Position numbers and translations under genes: made by a program
Notes under the pieces: model-generated
The model's database searches: none
What the model was told of the DNA's origin: nothing
Seen by the model: the letters and a program-made list of their open reading frames with translations, nothing else
Shown here: positions 4,123 to 5,360 of the stretch, piece after piece
How positions within the stretch are numbered: position 1 is the first letter of the stretch
How the letters are laid out: every line of letters begins with the position of its first letter
Assembly: GCA_030669265.1 (NCBI GenBank)
Contig: DAOVDY010000074.1
Coordinates: 1 to 5,360 of the forward strand
Direction of reading: 5' to 3'
DNA from: Desulfobacteraceae bacterium
GTDB lineage: Bacteria; Desulfobacterota; DSM-4660; Desulfatiglandales; B25-G16
DNA: 5,360 nucleotides

Positions 4123-5360
4123 ATGGTGAGCGTAAACAGGGATCAGTTAAACGAGATAAAGTCCAGAGGGAAAAACATTATTGATATTCGTTTAGGTAAG
4201 GCACCTGTTGATGGCGAGAAACATTTGATGATAGGTGGAGGCACTGCATGTCATGCAAGCAGAAGTGAATTGGTGAGGGATGCCATTAGAGAAGAGATAG
4301 AGAAGAAAGGACTTTCACATACATGTAAGGTGATAGAGACAGGAAATGATGCATTTTCAACTCTGGCACCAGTAATGGTTGTATATCCAGAGGGGGTGTA
4401 TTATGTGCAACTTAGTCCAGATGACGTGCATGATATAATATCGCAGCACCTTATTGATGGCAAACCGGTAGAGCGTCTTTTTTATCACGATTCAACTACA
4501 GGAAAACCGATCCCCAAGATGATGGATATACCATATTTTTCTAATCAAAGACTCATAACCTTGAGAAACCTAACCCTTATAGACCCTGAAAGCATCGATG
4601 ATGCTATTTACAGGGATGCCTATCAGGGGGCAGCTAAGGCATTAATAGATATAACAGCAGAGGAAATTATCAGTCAGGTTAAGGTTTCAGGAATCAGGGG
4701 ACGGGGAGGAGCAGGATTTCCTACCGGGATGAAGTGGCAGTTTGCCGCTCAGGCAGAGGGTGATATTAAATATGTCCTTTGCAATGCAGATGAAGGTGAC
4801 CCCGGTGCATTCATGGATAGAAGTGTGCTTGAGGCCGATCCCCATGCTGTATTAGAGGGGATGATCATTGCTGCCAAGGCAATCAATGCCCATCAGGGAT
4901 ATATCTATTGCAGGGCCGAGTACCCTCTTGCAATAAAAAGGCTTAACATAGCCATTGAGCAGGCCAGGCGATATGGCCTGTTTGGCAAGGATATACTTGG
5001 AAGCGGTTTTGACTTTGATCTGGAGATTTACCAGGGAGCAGGCGCCTTTGTGTGCGGAGAAGAGACTGCTCTAATGATATCAATTGAAGGAAAGCGAGGA
5101 ATGCCAAGGCCAAGACCCCCCTTTCCAGCCCAGGAAGGCCTATGGAAAAAACCAACAGTTTTGAATAATGTTGAAACCCTGGCAAATATTCCACAGATTA
5201 TTTTAAATGGTGGACAGTGGTATGCAGCCATTGGAACAGAGCGGAGTAAGGGAACCAAGGTTTTTGCGCTTGCTGGAAAGATTATCAACAGTGGCCTGGT
5301 AGAGGTTCCCATGGGAATGCCATTAAAGGATATTGTCTATAAAATCGGAGGTGGGATACC
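4123..5360 (+). CDS. nuoF: NuoF/HydB-like flavin and NAD(H)-binding subunit (C-terminus cut by right edge)
   Basis: My translation from ATG 4123 is open to the right edge (412 full codons). The family binds FMN and NAD(H) and exchanges electrons between pyridine nucleotide and Fe-S clusters. Domain 1 (about 1-115) is the extra thioredoxin-like domain found in HydB/HndC-type proteins but absent from classic NuoF; of its usual four [2Fe-2S] cysteines only C43 remains, the others being G38, N75 and S79. The flavin/NAD domain shows IRGRGGAGFPTGMKW (191-205), CNADEGDPGAFMDRS (220-234) and GAGAFVCGEETALM (305-318), with KRGMPRPRPPFP (324-335). The DEGDPGAFMDRS form is typical of hydrogenase-type HydB and differs from complex I NuoF. 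The C-terminal [4Fe-4S] motif, and any ferredoxin tail, lie beyond the window. It starts 11 bp after the NuoE-like gene, with GGGG (4111-4114) as a modest ribosome site 8 nt upstream. GTG 4126 is an unlikely alternative start. Confidence 0.9.
   Translation, partial: MVSVNRDQLNEIKSRGKNIIDIRLGKAPVDGEKHLMIGGGTACHASRSELVRDAIREEIEKKGLSHTCKVIETGNDAFSTLAPVMVVYPEGVYYVQLSPDDVHDIISQHLIDGKPVERLFYHDSTTGKPIPKMMDIPYFSNQRLITLRNLTLIDPESIDDAIYRDAYQGAAKALIDITAEEIISQVKVSGIRGRGGAGFPTGMKWQFAAQAEGDIKYVLCNADEGDPGAFMDRSVLEADPHAVLEGMIIAAKAINAHQGYIYCRAEYPLAIKRLNIAIEQARRYGLFGKDILGSGFDFDLEIYQGAGAFVCGEETALMISIEGKRGMPRPRPPFPAQEGLWKKPTVLNNVETLANIPQIILNGGQWYAAIGTERSKGTKVFALAGKIINSGLVEVPMGMPLKDIVYKIGGGI

Noticed and set aside
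4943..5312. Two overlapping minus-strand open frames (83 and 94 codons)
   Set aside because: Both are antisense to the flavin/NAD domain of the NuoF-like gene, whose plus frame carries strong family motifs through this stretch.

Overview
The window carries two divergent transcription units separated by a 234-bp AT-rich intergenic region. On the minus strand (683 down to 1, running off the left edge) is the N-terminal two thirds of a PilT-type twitching-motility ATPase. On the plus strand (918 to the right edge) is a three-gene set encoding a cytoplasmic, NAD-linked, molybdopterin formate dehydrogenase: a 908-residue catalytic subunit with a NuoG-like iron-sulfur front end, a 156-residue NuoE-like [2Fe-2S] subunit, and a NuoF/HydB-like flavin and NAD(H)-binding subunit cut by the right edge after 412 complete codons. 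No RNA genes, CRISPR arrays, insertion sequences or attachment sites were seen.

The organism looks like an anaerobic or syntrophic Gram-negative bacterium, with a Desulfobacterota (former Deltaproteobacteria) type the best guess. The reasons are the pairing of a type IV pilus retraction ATPase with a formate dehydrogenase using NuoE/NuoF partners, moderately low GC, and HydB/HndC-like signatures in the flavin subunit. This is inference from protein family feel and not a taxonomic assignment.

Likely working model: formate is oxidised (or CO2 reduced) at the Mo/W-bis-pterin site of the catalytic subunit, where cysteine 358 takes the position of selenocysteine. Electrons pass through the proximal [4Fe-4S] cluster and the N-terminal chain of two ferredoxin-type [4Fe-4S], one His/Cys3 [4Fe-4S] and one [2Fe-2S] cluster, to the NuoE/NuoF-like pair, where FMN exchanges them with NAD(H). 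The genes are tightly packed: an ATGA stop/start overlap between the first two and an 11-bp gap before the third, which indicates one operon.

The intergenic region holds a very good sigma-70-type promoter for the operon (TTGACA, 17 bp, TATAAG). It is followed by a perfect 6-bp dyad with a 4-nt centre lying between the only Shine-Dalgarno sequence and the ATG. The dyad resembles a Rex (NADH/NAD+ sensing) operator. Folded as RNA it would also bring an otherwise too distant Shine-Dalgarno sequence to normal spacing. The other notable observation is that the NuoF-like subunit keeps its N-terminal thioredoxin-like domain but has lost three of the four usual [2Fe-2S] cysteine ligands. Nothing here amounts to a wholly new system, but these two points deserve a check.
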